Shown here piece after piece: positions 22,440 through 32,699 of a stretch of DNA of 64,000 nt; position 1 is the first letter of the stretch, and each line of letters begins with the position of its first letter. The notes under the pieces were generated by a model. That model was not told the DNA's origin and did not search any database. It saw only the letters and a program-made list of their open reading frames with translations. The position numbers were made by a program, and so were the translations under genes. The DNA lies in assembly GCF_028372415.1 (NCBI RefSeq), contig NC_092872.1, positions 548,202,205-548,266,204 on the forward strand, written 5' to 3'. The DNA is from Notamacropus eugenii (lineage: Eukaryota > Chordata > Mammalia > Diprotodontia > Macropodidae).

Positions 22440-22745
22440 ATTCAAAAATAACTTTTAAAAATCATATTTTTATTAATACCTTTTGTTTTCACATAGCATT
22501 CCTTTCCAAATGTATCTCTTCTTTTTTGCCTCCTTGGTGAGTCACTTCTTGTAAGAAAGATTTGAAAAGAAAATGAAAAAAAAAGCATTGCAGGAAAAAC
22601 AACCAACTCATCAAACATCTGATAGTATATGGCATGTTGCCACACCCATGTTGCTGTGTTTTTGCAAAGAAAAGAGGAGGGGTACATTTTCTCAATTATC
22701 TGGTAACTTTTGCTGAGAAACAGAGAAAACACAAGGAAGAAGTCT
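22440..22745 (-). mobile_element. LINE 3'-UTR-like fragment
   Basis: 'atatttttattaataccttt', 'tccaaatgtatctcttcttt' and 'catctgatagtatatggcat' read as the reverse complement of an old marsupial L1-type 3' UTR. It underlies a 107-codon minus-strand open frame which is not a gene. Confidence 0.5.
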
Positions 22746-23120
22746 GCCTTAGAGTCAAGTCTCAAGATCTCTGATGTCTAATCTGGGCAGAAGGGATAGG
22801 ACAAAGCTTAAGACAGAGAGAGTGAGATACTGGTGTCTAGCAGAGGGGTTAGACACACAACCCACAGCCCCATAACACTCCCAAATGTGGATTGAACCAG
22901 CTTAAAAATATAATTGGAAATGTTTGAAAAATAAATAAAAATACAATAAAATGTAGATAATATTATATTTAAAAACTAAGACAATAATGCAGCCTATAGG
23001 GATCATTATGTATGAATTAGAAACTCCTATTTCCATCTTAACTTGTCATTATGGGCGTATACTGCCATGGGCCAAAGACCTGACAATTCATGGAAGGTTG
23101 GGGGTGAATTTGAAGCTGGG

Positions 23121-23300
23121 TCAAGTTAACAAGCTTTTATTAAGTACTTTATGCATAAGGCATCATATATACAAATATAATTTTAAAAAAGTTCCTATTT
23201 TCAAGGAGCTTACATTCTAAAGGGAGAAGTTAACACATAAAAGGAAGTTCAAAAGGGCTGGATTAGGGTGTGGGTGAAACAGAAGGTACTGTCCGGACCC
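23121..23300 (+). repeat. Ancient 'ctcaaggagct' repeat
   Basis: 'taacaagcttttattaagta', 'gcataaggcatcatatatac' and 'ttcaaggagcttacattcta' then 'aagggagaagttaacacat'. Clear member of the family best seen at 46282-46840. Confidence 0.65.
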
Positions 23301-23350
23301 ATGGTTAAGAAAAAAGTCCAAAGAGTCAGGAACAGAGCCCAGAGAGGAAT

Positions 23351-23665
23351 ACAGGAGTGAACTTTGTTAACTCAGACTTTTTCCTTAAAACGGAGGGTCT
23401 AGAAAGAACTGACCAATCAAAGGAAAGGGTTTCAAGGGAGGTGTGATCTTCCAGGATGAGAAGGCCACAGGGAAAAATTGAAGACTACTGTGGCATGTTG
23501 AAGAAAAAAGTGTGGAGAGTCAGAAATGGTGCCTGGAGAGAAATGATGAATGGGTCTTTCCTGTAGGACTGACATTGATAACCGGTCATCCAAAAGTGTC
23601 TGAAGGAACCAAAGGCAAACAGATGTGTACATATAGTTTGGTGATGGATTGGAAAGGGGATTTAG
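23351..23665 (+). repeat. 315-bp duplicated block, copy B
   Basis: Matches copy A at 21636-21950 without visible difference. Here the block lacks the 85-bp tandem partial copy and continues into unrelated 'gcttagaaactgaaatcaga'. The upstream 'aaaaaagtccaaagagtcag' weakly resembles 'aaaaaagtgtggagagtcag' inside the block, so copy B may be in its native context. Confidence 0.9.
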
Positions 23666-24264
23666 GCTTAGAAACTGAAATCAGAGTCATGGGGGAAGCA
23701 TGGAGTCATGGAAATCATAGTTGGACAGTACCTGATATAAGTACCTGATAGTTGAACCTACTGCAACTTACATCTAGCTACACCCTGCAACTACATACCA
23801 GTGTCTGCTTGAAGATGTGGGGTAAAGTGACAGAAGGATGGGGGTACTGCTTTGGGAGCTGTGGGTTCAGAGAAATTTGGAGGAATCTATTTTAGGCTTT
23901 AAGGCCAGCTCCAGAAAGTTTCCTCATTATTGGTACTGTGAGTAGGTTCCCTGGATTCCAACCTTCTTTTTGCTTAGGCAGATTTCTTGGAATCTGATTC
24001 CCAATTCTGCCAAAGCTGCTGACCCTGGGTTCATGGCTGGCTCAGTCTAACCTTTTGAAAGGTCATGTCTTTCAAGCAGGGTACAACTCCCCATTGTTCT
24101 CTAATTTGATATAACTATAGTCTTAGCCAAGTACTGACTAAGCTTGTCAGGGGGTCAGTGAGAACAAAATAGAGCACAGTACAATCAGATATGTACAGAT
24201 ATGCAGTGTGTATGTTTGTTTATAGCTGTGTGTAGATGACTTGCTATCATTTTTGGATAACTCC

Positions 24265-24400
24265 ACAAAGTTTGCTAACATTTTAAAAATATTTAATTCT
24301 ATTTTTTGAATAGACAAAATTATTTTCTCTCCCTTCCCCTTCCCCCAAAGGAAACCCAAACCCTGGTAATAAATATGAAAAGTCATCTTAATTTAGTTGT
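24265..24400 (-). repeat. Old LINE fragment, minus strand
   Basis: 'aaaattattttctctccctt' with 'aaaggaaacccaaaccctgg' and 'taataaatatgaaaagtcat' is reminiscent of a reversed marsupial LINE 3' region. Weak. Confidence 0.35.
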
Positions 24401-24407
24401 AAAACAT

Positions 24408-24610
24408 CCTGTTGCCTATGCTGGGAATGCCCTCCCTCTCCTTTATCTGTTGAATTCTTACATAATCTTTAAAGTCTGATCTCAATGGTAGCCCTATCAT
24501 GAAAACTTCCTTAATTATTCCTACCAATAACTACTGCAGACCACACATAACACTCTGTTTCTATCTTATTTATGTATCCATCATGTAATATTGTGTATTA
24601 TAGCAACATC
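24408..24610 (+). repeat. L2 fragment
   Basis: 'gctgggaatgccctccctct', 'cataatctttaaagtctgat' and 'gaaaacttccttaattattc' match the L2 3' coding region. The L2 3' terminus is missing. Confidence 0.7.
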
Positions 24611-25120
24611 TGCCTCTCCGATACAGACCTAGAGATGAATCTGAACCAGGAGAATGTCAGGTCATGCAAGTAACGAAGACAGTCATGATGGAAAATTTGG
24701 AAGGAGGTTGAGTTTGAATATGAAGAGAGAGAGATTGAGGACATGGTGCTTAAACTAGTAAAAGTCTATGTATCTCCTTTCTGTCAGCTTTGGCATAGGC
24801 TATCTAGCTATCTTTATGAGGGGTCACCCTCAGACTTCTCTAGTGTTAGAAAAAAAGATGGAATTTAATGTATAGAGTTAATAGCAAGATAAGGAGGAAA
24901 ACTGGGTATTCCAAGTGAAACATGGTTGTCTATAAGAAAAATCAGAGTCTCATGCTGTCCTTTTTGCTCAATCCATAGTATACTTTCAGAAGAGACCTTT
25001 GGGGAGGTCCTAGAGTAAGTTGTTCCATCAAAATCTCAATATTTGAAATTTGTTGCATACTTCCATTAGGATAGAATTATCATATTTTACCTAATTATAA
25101 TTTCCTCTCACTTATCCACT
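24611..25120. other. No feature recognised
   Basis: Unassigned purine-rich then AT-rich sequence; nothing coding or repeat-like that I can support. Confidence 0.4.
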
Positions 25121-25124
25121 GCAT

Positions 25125-25305
25125 CCTGGATCATCACCAGTCATCTTGACTTTTTTCTTGCCACTGGACTTCAATGACTCTGGAGGAGAGAGTGAAGCTG
25201 ATGATTTTGTGTAAATCCAATTCACGCACAAGTCAATACATCACACTCATGAAGTTGATGGTCTTCTTTGAGAACAAAGAACAAACAGTTACTAGAACAA
25301 CAATA
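25125..25305 (-). repeat. Interspersed repeat shared with 8026-8300
   Basis: 'gactctggaggagagagtga', 'gtaaatccaattcacgcaca' and 'ggtcttctttgagaacaaag' are the reverse complement of the family at 8026. The right end, with a 'ttctttgagaacaa' boundary, is better preserved here. Confidence 0.55.
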
Positions 25306-25499
25306 AGTTGATCCATGAAATGGATTATGAGTGGAGAGCCTTGGGTATAAAGTTCATGCTTGCTCCCAATTGAGAATGATGGGAAATTGAACTTCCAGGT
25401 TTTTTATTTGCCTGCCACTTGGAGGATGTTTATAGGGGCTGGAAAAGTTAAACACTGTAGATGCATATACTGGGTATATTGACTCCTTACATTAGGGAC

Positions 25500-25600
25500 T
25501 GTTCCATTTTTAGCCTTATCTCCTCCCATCTAGCATCTAGTGCAGTGCCTAGAACATAATAGGCATTAAACAAATGCTAGTTGATGGACTGATGGATTAT
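25500..25600 (+). repeat. L2 3' end
   Basis: 'ctagtgcagtgcctagaaca' and 'gcattaaacaaatgctagtt' form an L2 terminus. Confidence 0.7.
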
Positions 25601-25670
25601 TACAATTTAGTTCTGCCATGTGATTAAAATATTTATGCCATATGTCTTTATAAATGACTTTAAATGAAAT

Positions 25671-25923
25671 TTTTTGTTGTTGTTTCATCATTTCAGTTGT
25701 GTCCAATTCTTTGTGACCCTATTTGGGATTTTCTTGACAAAAAAACTGAAGAGGCTTGTCATTTCCTTTTGCAGCACATTTTATAGATGAAGAAACTGAG
25801 GCAAACAGGTTTAAGTGATTTGCCCAGGGTCACATAGCTAGTAAGTCTCTGATTTGAACTCAGGAAGATGAGTCTTCTTGACTTCAGGCTCAGTACTCTA
25901 TCCACTGAGTCATCTAACTGCCC
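25671..25923 (-). mobile_element. RTE-tailed SINE with target-site duplication
   Basis: Starts with the tail 'tttttgttgttgtttcatca', then 'tgaccctatttgggattttc', 'ttttatagatgaagaaactg' and 'tgcccagggtcacatagcta', and ends in the tRNA head 'ctctatccactgagtcatct'. Flanked by 'ttaaatgaaat' at 25660-25670 and 25924-25934 (11 nt, perfect). Confidence 0.88.
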
Positions 25924-26004
25924 TTAAATGAAATACATATGGGTGAAAGAGAAATGGAAGAAGTCACTGAAAATGGGGTATTCATGATTGAACAATATGG
26001 ACCC

Positions 26005-26022
26005 CATCACCACCACCACCAC
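26005..26022. repeat. (CAC)n repeat
   Basis: Six CAC/CAT units. Confidence 0.7.
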
Positions 26023-26109
26023 TGATATAGTAAACTGGTACCCCATGAGGGAGCAGAAGAAAATACAGACTCTCAGTCTGTATTTTACCCTAGAGTCTTT
26101 GGTATTGGG

Positions 26110-26255
26110 TGGAACCAATTATAATAGTTATCTGTGTATGTGTCTTTTCCTTCATGGTAGATAGTGAACTTCCTGGTGGCAGGGGCTTTTTTTTTTTTTT
26201 TTAACGTTGTGTCTTTCCCACAGTGTTCTGCACACAGCAGGTACAGAATATGGGT
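26110..26255 (+). repeat. L2 3' end, interrupted by a T run
   Basis: 'agtgaacttcctggtggcag' then a run of about 16 T, then 'cacagtgttctgcacacagc'. Order and spacing fit an L2 3' terminus. Confidence 0.6.
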
Positions 26256-26799
26256 TTTTGTTTAGTTTTATTTGATTATTAAGAGATTGTAACATCTCTT
26301 TGTTCTAAGAATCCCTGACTTTCTTATGAGGAAGTGGAAATAGAACAAAGGCAAAGACAGGAAGATCATTGAGACCCAACCAAGTACTCACAATGAAGAT
26401 CCAAGCCCGAAGTACTGAAGGATTGAGTCCTACAATATTTGAAAGAAAGAAAGATACTGAACAAATGGAAGAAAACATAGATAGTATTACTCACCAGAAA
26501 AAGGCAGCCGAAGGATCATCAATAACTACCAGTCCTTATCTCCACTCTTTTCCTACTTTCTCATTTCTATCATTATATTTATGAGAATGAGCTACCCATG
26601 TATTTAGGGCAGCCTTGATGAAAATATTAGAAGAGAACAGATAAGATTTCACAGATTATATTATATAACAGATAATATGTTCACAGTCACAAAATTGTCT
26701 AAAACAATAGTGAATAAAAGATCCTACTATGTTGTTTGTTTATTATGAAAAGAAGAATATTTTATTAGAAAAATTCTGCTTTAAAGTTTCTTCTCTAAC

Positions 26800-26915
26800 A
26801 AGGTATAGCCTGACTGTGTAAGGTCCTTGGGAACAGGGATTGTTTCATTCTTTTATGCGTATTTTCAGAGTCTAGTATAGTGATTGCTGTTTGATTGATC
26901 GATTCATTGACACAA
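26800..26915 (+). repeat. L2 3' end
   Basis: 'ccttgggaacagggattgtt' and 'agagtctagtatagtgattg' resemble an L2 3' terminus. Confidence 0.55.
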
Positions 26916-26984
26916 GGCCATGAAGTCAAGGCAAAGTTAAGGGCCTCTCATGAGAGCAGACTACCAAAAGCTCAGGCCCAAGAC

Positions 26985-27165
26985 TGCAATGTCTTTAATT
27001 TTGAAAGTTAACCTTGGTAGCTGTGTAAGGGGAGTTAAAAATCTTCCCTGCCAATGGATAGGCCTCAGATGGGTCTGTTGAGCCTCCTATGAAAGCCCAC
27101 ACCCTTTGCTGATTGCTAATGAGGCACCAGATGAATTGTGCCTTCTGGTTCTGAAAAGAGTATGT
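26985..27165 (+). mobile_element. Candidate LTR fragment (family A)
   Basis: Parallels the segment upstream of the TATA box in 13390-13960. After 'ggttctgaaaagagtatgta' the sequence passes directly into a TA/TG microsatellite, so the repeat appears to have grown out of the TATA region. Confidence 0.4.
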
Positions 27166-27235
27166 ATATATATATAGGTGTGTGTGTGTGTATATATGTT
27201 ACAATATGTATATATATACATATATATATGTTACA
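27160..27235. repeat. (TA/TG)n microsatellite
   Basis: Alternating TATATA and TGTGTG runs with a 'gttacaatatg' interruption. Confidence 0.9.
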
Positions 27236-27487
27236 GTTACAAGTTCTAACTTATCTTTTGTGACCTTAATATTGGTGAGAGGAGATAGGGGAGGACTTAT
27301 GTTCTCTCCTGAAGTACAGGAACCACAAATGATCCTTGGAGTTGAGTGGCAGATAAGATTCACTAGATATTAGCAGGAGAAAGGTTGTGCTCCAGAAGGT
27401 GTCAGGAATGACCAACTGAAGGTGACTTATTCAGCATACCCTCAGCACACTGAGGTAGTTGTCCGAACACTATTACCTGGGTAATAA

Positions 27488-27666
27488 AAGCTAACATTTA
27501 TGTAACACTTTGAGGTTTTCAAAGCTTTTTACATTTATCCTCTCCATCACCCTGGGAAATAGATGTTTTTATTATCCCCATTTTACAGTAGAAAAAACAG
27601 AGGCACATAGATGTTAATGACTTGCTGGTCATTGGCACATATCTGAGGTCATATCTGAATTGAGTT
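27488..27666 (-). repeat. MIR-type SINE, minus strand
   Basis: 'ctaacatttatgtaacactt', 'tgaggttttcaaagcttttt', 'ttattatccccattttacag' and 'tgttaatgacttgctggtca' follow reversed MIR order. Confidence 0.75.
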
Positions 27667-27676
27667 CTTCATGACT

Positions 27677-27932
27677 GGGCAGCTAGGTGGGACAGCATAT
27701 TAGAGTACTGAGCTGGGAATCAGGAAGACTCAGTTTCCTGACTTGAAAATCTGTCCTCAGACACTTACTAGCCTTGTGACCTTGGGCAAGTCACTTAATC
27801 CTGTTTGCCTCAGTTTTCTCATCTGGATAATGAAATGGCAAACCATGCCAGTATCTTTGCCAAGACAACCTCAAATGGGGTCATGGAAAGTTAGACACAA
27901 CTGAAATAACTGAACAACAACAAAAAATGAAA
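27677..27932 (+). mobile_element. RTE-tailed SINE with target-site duplication
   Basis: Full order from 'gggcagctaggtgggacagc' to tail 'actgaacaacaacaaaaaat'. Flanks 'cttcatgact' (27667-27676) and 'cttcataact' (27933-27942), one mismatch in 10. About 256 bp, apparently full length. Confidence 0.9.
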
Positions 27933-28264
27933 CTTCATAACTCTAAGATGAACTAAGAGAAGCTAGACTAGAACCCAAGTCTCCTCACTTCAATGCTCCC
28001 AAGCATGTGCAGAACTATATCAAAATATGTCAGTATCATAATTAAAGTACATAGAGAAAAGAGGGATATCTTGTGCTCTCATTGGAGTGCTCTTTTGAGA
28101 AGGGATAAGAGAAGCAAAACCTGGTTATAGGAATAGGAGAAAGCATGGATGTACCTCAATGAACATAAAGTTCTGTGTTTTGGAGAAGAACTGAAATTTG
28201 AACCCTGCTGGATACTATGAACTTTCCCCCCATAGCTATTGGTTGGAGCTATGTCGACCAATAA

Positions 28265-28365
28265 AGCATTTATTGTGCCCAAGATCACACAACTAGTGAC
28301 TTGAACCCAGATCTTCCTTACTCCAAGTCTAAAATTTTATCGACTACAATGCCTACTTTTTCTGC
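28265..28365 (-). repeat. MIR-type fragment, minus strand
   Basis: 'gcccaagatcacacaactag' and 'tgaacccagatcttccttac' are the reversed centre of a MIR-type SINE. Confidence 0.6.
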
Positions 28366-28514
28366 AGTTGTATAATCAGTTGGTGGTGCTGCTTGGGGTG
28401 AACTGTCAGACTCAGCCCAAGCTACCAGCTTGGGGCTTGCCAGAGGGTTCTTTTATATCAGGCTTCTTCTTCATCAGTCTGAGCCACTTTTAACTCAGGA
28501 AAAGTCCTCAACCT

Positions 28515-28905
28515 AAAGGCATTATGGTATAGCAGATAGAGAAATTGGGTTTAGAGTGAGAAGCTTGAACTTGAAACGCACTGTTGCCCCTTACTAATTA
28601 CATGACCTTAGATAATAATGAAAATAGCTCATATTTCTATTGAGTTTTAATGCTGATAAAATTGTATAATAGCCTTAAGTAGTTATTTTGATCCCTGTTT
28701 TATGGTTGAGGAGAATGAGTCACATAGCTAGTCAGAATAGGGATTTGAATACCAATTTCCTGACTTCAAGATCAATGTTCTTCCCACTGCACCATGTTGC
28801 TTTGATGGGTGAGCTACTTCCCTTCTTCAGATCTCATTTTCCTCCTCTGCAATATGAAGGGGTTGAACCGAATAATCTTTAAGGAAGTCACCTCTAACAC
28901 TTCCT
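28515..28905 (+). repeat. MIR (plus) split by a second MIR (minus)
   Basis: Plus-strand head 28515-28620 ('gcattatggtatagcagata', 'ttactaattacatgacctta') resumes at 28806-28900 ('cagatctcattttcctcctc', 'gaaggggttgaaccgaataa'). Between them, 28622-28803 reads as a minus-strand MIR ('tttatggttgaggagaatga', 'cttcccactgcaccatgttg'). No duplication at the junctions is clear. Confidence 0.65.
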
Positions 28906-29045
28906 AGCTGAGTGGCTCCAGGGAAGTCACTGAACTTTTTGGAGTTTTAATATATTTACCTGTAAAATTAGAATAACAAGGCCTTTAGCACCTACCTCAT
29001 AGGGTTAAAGTGGTCTGTAAGTTTTAAAGCATGCTGGAGTAATTT
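28906..29045 (+). repeat. THER1/MIR 3' half
   Basis: 'gctgagtggctccagggaag', 'acctacctcatagggttaaa' and 'ctgtaagttttaaagcatgc' represent the second half and tail of a THER1-like SINE. Confidence 0.6.
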
Positions 29046-29385
29046 TTCATTCCATTCTCGTATTTCTATGGAGTTCAGTTATTTATCTCCACATCCTTTT
29101 TTAATGTGAATAAGAAAGAAATAATGTGGGCTCAAGTCACTCCCCTTATGTGATTTTTTTTACATTTAATGTTCTATGAAGTATTGAAAAAGGGGACAAC
29201 ATAATTATTTTTGATAAGTGAGTAAGAATTTTAGGATGTGAGCTCATCTTTGGGACAGGTCTGATAGCAGACAAGATGACTGGGATAATATGCATCTCAT
29301 CCCATCACCTCATTATTTTGATTTCATTAGTCGGTCTCAGTATTTTGAAAGTTTTTTGTTTCATGTAGTTGAAGGGTAAGAATAA
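29046..29385. other. No feature recognised
   Basis: AT-rich unassigned sequence. Confidence 0.4.
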
Positions 29386-29389
29386 ACCT

Positions 29390-30130
29390 TTTCATCAATC
29401 ATGTGTTAATTATTAATAATGGGGAGGTTACAGCTAACATGCCATAGTTGACATGTGTATCACAATCATTGTATATTTGTGCACACCATGTATTAACATA
29501 AACACTGTATGCCCATAACATGTAGATGGTAAATATATCAGTTTTGTGTGTATACTACATGTAACATGCTAATCATATACACATCGTATGGTAATTTTAT
29601 GCAGAACAGAGCACATAATGTATAGGTCACTGTATCAGGTATACATAGCATGAGAATCACCTGCACGCTATGTGTTGAACACTTCACATTCTTGTACTCA
29701 CATGCTGATCATGCATTCAGCAAGGTTTATTGCATTTACAGAAATCAATAAACATTCATTGAGCAACTACTATGTGCCAGGCACATTACATGTATATCAC
29801 TGTTGCTTGTATGCGTACCACATCTAGATCATATTATCTCTCATGTTGATCACATGTACATCATGTATTTATTACACTTACATAGTTGTTTGAACATGTG
29901 ACACATGGTAATCATCAGTATTGATCACGTATGTATCATGTGTCAATCCTAAATTCATTCTATGTGCATAAAATTATCATGAATACATTACTGTAAATAT
30001 GTACCATGTATATATCATGCACTTATCATGTATAAAACAAGCATTGATAGCTTGTTAATCACATGAACATTAGCTATTGATCATGATATATTCCATGTTG
30101 GTTTCCTGTACATCACATGTTAGATATAGC
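29390..30130. repeat. Degenerate CATG/ATCA-rich tract
   Basis: Dozens of near-copies of 'catgtatatcatg', 'atcacatg' and 'acatgtacatcatg' fill about 740 bp without a fixed period visible by eye. A fragment of an ancient repeat ('gagcaactactatgtgccag') sits at 29745-29800. It looks like a decayed short-period tandem array. Confidence 0.5.
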
Positions 30131-30144
30131 TATGTCACTTAGTG

Positions 30145-30300
30145 ATCTTCCACTTCATTTTACAGATGAGGAAACTATGACACAGAGGTGAAGGTCAAGA
30201 TGCCATAGCTAGTAAATAACTCTCATTCAAAAAAAGCTCTCATTCAAAACCAAGTCTTCTAGTACCGAATTAAGTCTTCTTTTCACTAAACTTTACTAAT
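30145..30300 (-). repeat. MIR-type SINE, minus strand
   Basis: 'cattttacagatgaggaaac' and 'gatgccatagctagtaaata', with a local duplication of 'ctctcattcaaaa'. Confidence 0.6.
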
Positions 30301-31260
30301 TTATTGCTGTTGTAGCATCCTTTCCATATATAAGAGATATCTCCTTATCTCCTCAGATTAATCTAGGGATAATCCTAAGGGAACAAGACTTCTAGTAAGG
30401 ACATTCATGAGCCCTCATTGATTATCAGCCAAAGTGAGTTTTGGGTATTTACTAAGAAGATACATAGCAAGGACAGAAGCATTTCCTAGATTTAAGGGCA
30501 CCCTCTCCTTTGTCCACAAGGTCCTCAGGGAGAATGGACTCAAACTTAAGAAGCATATGCATCCAAAGGGTAAAGTTACAACTCCTGGTTACTGGAAATC
30601 CTTTTTTCCCTTTGTGAAATCCTCATGAATTTCCTCTTACATGTGTGTAGTTCTCTACTGAAGGTTAGTGCTTATAGAATCTTGAAGCTTTCTTCCTCTC
30701 CATATCTAGTTTGTCCTCAATGTGCCCTTTCAGCACCCTAATGCATTTGCAGCCTTCAATCACTGCTGCTCTGTTGGATACTCCAGTCCTTTTGAGCTTT
30801 TGAAGTCTGCAAGGTCATCACCTGCTCAATGGGGAGAGGGACTAGAGAAACTCAATCCTCTCCCCACCAGGTCCCATAAGGGAAATTCTCAGAAGTCTTA
30901 TACCATTGGATGCAACTAATACTCAATTCACTTCTCCTGGAACAAATGGTTTCTAACTGATTTAATGTTTTCATACAAAGACCTAGTGGTGTATCTGATT
31001 CTTTCAATCAATTACAAGCTATTTTGTGTATTGTCATTGGTTGCCATTCATCCAATGATCAAAGAATGTCTCTCCTCCTAAACAGATTAAAGTTTTGATT
31101 GAATCTAATTTACACCTTTGATTGAGTGATTCAGTCCCTCTGTCTGGTTCTTCTTCCATTACATTAATTGAAGTGTGGAGGTAAAAACTCCAAATTTTAC
31201 ATTGCCTTTCCTTATTAAATAATTCACTCAATGCACATTTTTAAAGAACCTAGTGTGTAT
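30301..31260. other. No feature recognised
   Basis: About 960 bp with no repeat I know. Open frames of 64-65 codons show no motif. Confidence 0.4.
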
Positions 31261-31269
31261 AATACGAGA

Positions 31270-31425
31270 CGTAACTTGGCATGATAGATGGTCAGGAAGA
31301 TCTCAGTTCAGATCACTCTGGACAACTCTACAGAAAGTTGCTGGTCTTCATTTGTAGAAAGAGTTCCCTTACTGGAAATTTCCTATATCCATGAACTCAC
31401 TACTCTGGAGAAAAATATCCCTTTA
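31270..31425 (+). repeat. SINE fragment with MAR1-like tail
   Basis: 'cttggcatgatagatggtca' head and 'agaaagttgctggtcttcat', then 'gttcccttactggaaatttc' and 'ctatatccatgaactcac', resemble the RTE-derived tail seen in MAR1-type SINEs. Internally deleted. Confidence 0.5.
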
Positions 31426-31449
31426 CCCCCAAATAATTTCTGTGCAGAG

Positions 31450-31640
31450 GAACTGTATACTAGGTCATGGGAAGATACAAAGTTCAATTAGGACAAGATT
31501 CCTATCTTCATAGGGTTTACACTCTAGTAGGGAGATGAGACACAAAAATAGATAATCATAATATTAAAAATCATGTGATAAGTGTATTAGAAAAGTACAA
31601 GAAAAATTGCTAAATGAGATCCCAGGAAGAAGGTATGCAG
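31450..31640 (+). repeat. Ancient 'ctcaaggagct' repeat
   Basis: 'gacaagattcctatcttcat', 'gtttacactctagtagggag' and 'ataagtgtattagaaaagt' match the middle of this family. Confidence 0.5.
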
Positions 31641-31736
31641 TTCTTCCAGTCCATTCTGCATGATATACCCCTGAAAATCTTTCATGTCTGATGTTCCAAC
31701 TACAGGCGTTCTTAACCTAGGGTTTACAGAACCTGA

Positions 31737-31955
31737 GGGCAGCTAGGTGGCACAATGGATAGAGTGCCAGTCCTGGAGTCAGAAGGACTTGAGATAAAAT
31801 CTGGCCTCAGCCACTTCCTAGCTGTGTGACCTTGGGCAAGTCACTTACTCCTGTTTGCTTCAGTTTCCTCATTTGTAAATTTGCCAAGAAAATCTCAAAT
31901 GGAGCCATGAAGAGTCAAAGATGATTGAAACAACTGAATCACAACAAAAGATACT
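31737..31955 (+). mobile_element. RTE-tailed SINE
   Basis: 'gggcagctaggtggcacaat', 'cctggagtcagaaggacttg', 'accttgggcaagtcacttac' and tail 'gattgaaacaactgaatcac'. The stretch normally between 'cctcatttgtaaa' and 'ttgccaagaaaa' is shortened. It follows a hAT-like end 'cgttcttaacctagggttta' at 31708. Confidence 0.85.
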
Positions 31956-32379
31956 AGTTTTTTGATGTAGCATGTGGCAGACAGTTTTCTGAAATTCTAG
32001 GGAATCATATTCCACTACTGTTACATAATGAGAAAGAAGTTCGACAGTCACCTGTAGCCTTCAGACCAAGCTTGGAAGGGCCAGGAGATGGTAGGATCCC
32101 TTGCCCATGTCCAGTAATTAGTCACTTCTCTCAGGTCAGGTCAGAACAGAGATGAAATAGGCCATAACCCAAGTCTAATTCAAGTGAGAAATAATGAAAA
32201 AAAAATGCTAAGTGTGAGAGATACCAGGAAGGGAGATCTCAGAAAGCTAAAGCAAGGTCAATAAAACCTATTGGGGAGAGGCTAGGTGCAGTCAAAGAGC
32301 CAAGAGCAAGCCCAGTCCCAAACCAGTACTTGCAGAAGAGGATGTCTAACTTGTTGTTTAACTTGTTTGTTAAGTATTC

Positions 32380-32520
32380 TTTTCCTTTTCCAACTCATCT
32401 TCCACACAGTTGCCAAAGTAATTCTCCTAAAGCAGAAATTTTGTCCTGTCATTGCCCTGCACAAAAATCTCTAATGCCTCTCTATTGCCTATGATACAAA
32501 TGAAATTCTCCTTAGGTGAA
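32380..32520 (+). repeat. L2 fragment
   Basis: 'gccaaagtaattctcctaaa', 'cctgtcattgccctgcacaa' and 'aatctctaatgcctctctat' match L2 upstream of its 3' end. Confidence 0.65.
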
Positions 32521-32699
32521 TAACGGGGGTCTAGAAATTAAGTCAATCATCTTGACTTTGACTCCAGGCAAACTTCTAGAAACTATTATTAAACAGATAA
32601 TTAGTGTATATCTAGAAAAGAGCTGATATTCATAAAAGATCCTGAATGTTTTATCAAGAACAGAGCTCATGGGGCTAACCTCATTTCTTAAAAAAAAAT

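Noticed and set aside
22442..22765. 107-codon minus-strand frame with a hydrophobic centre
   Set aside because: It overlaps a LINE 3'-UTR-like element and has no known domain.
21717..23632. Two identical 66-codon minus-strand frames as a duplicated gene
   Set aside because: Identity comes from the 315-bp DNA duplication itself; the peptide has no recognisable motif and no start or splice context.
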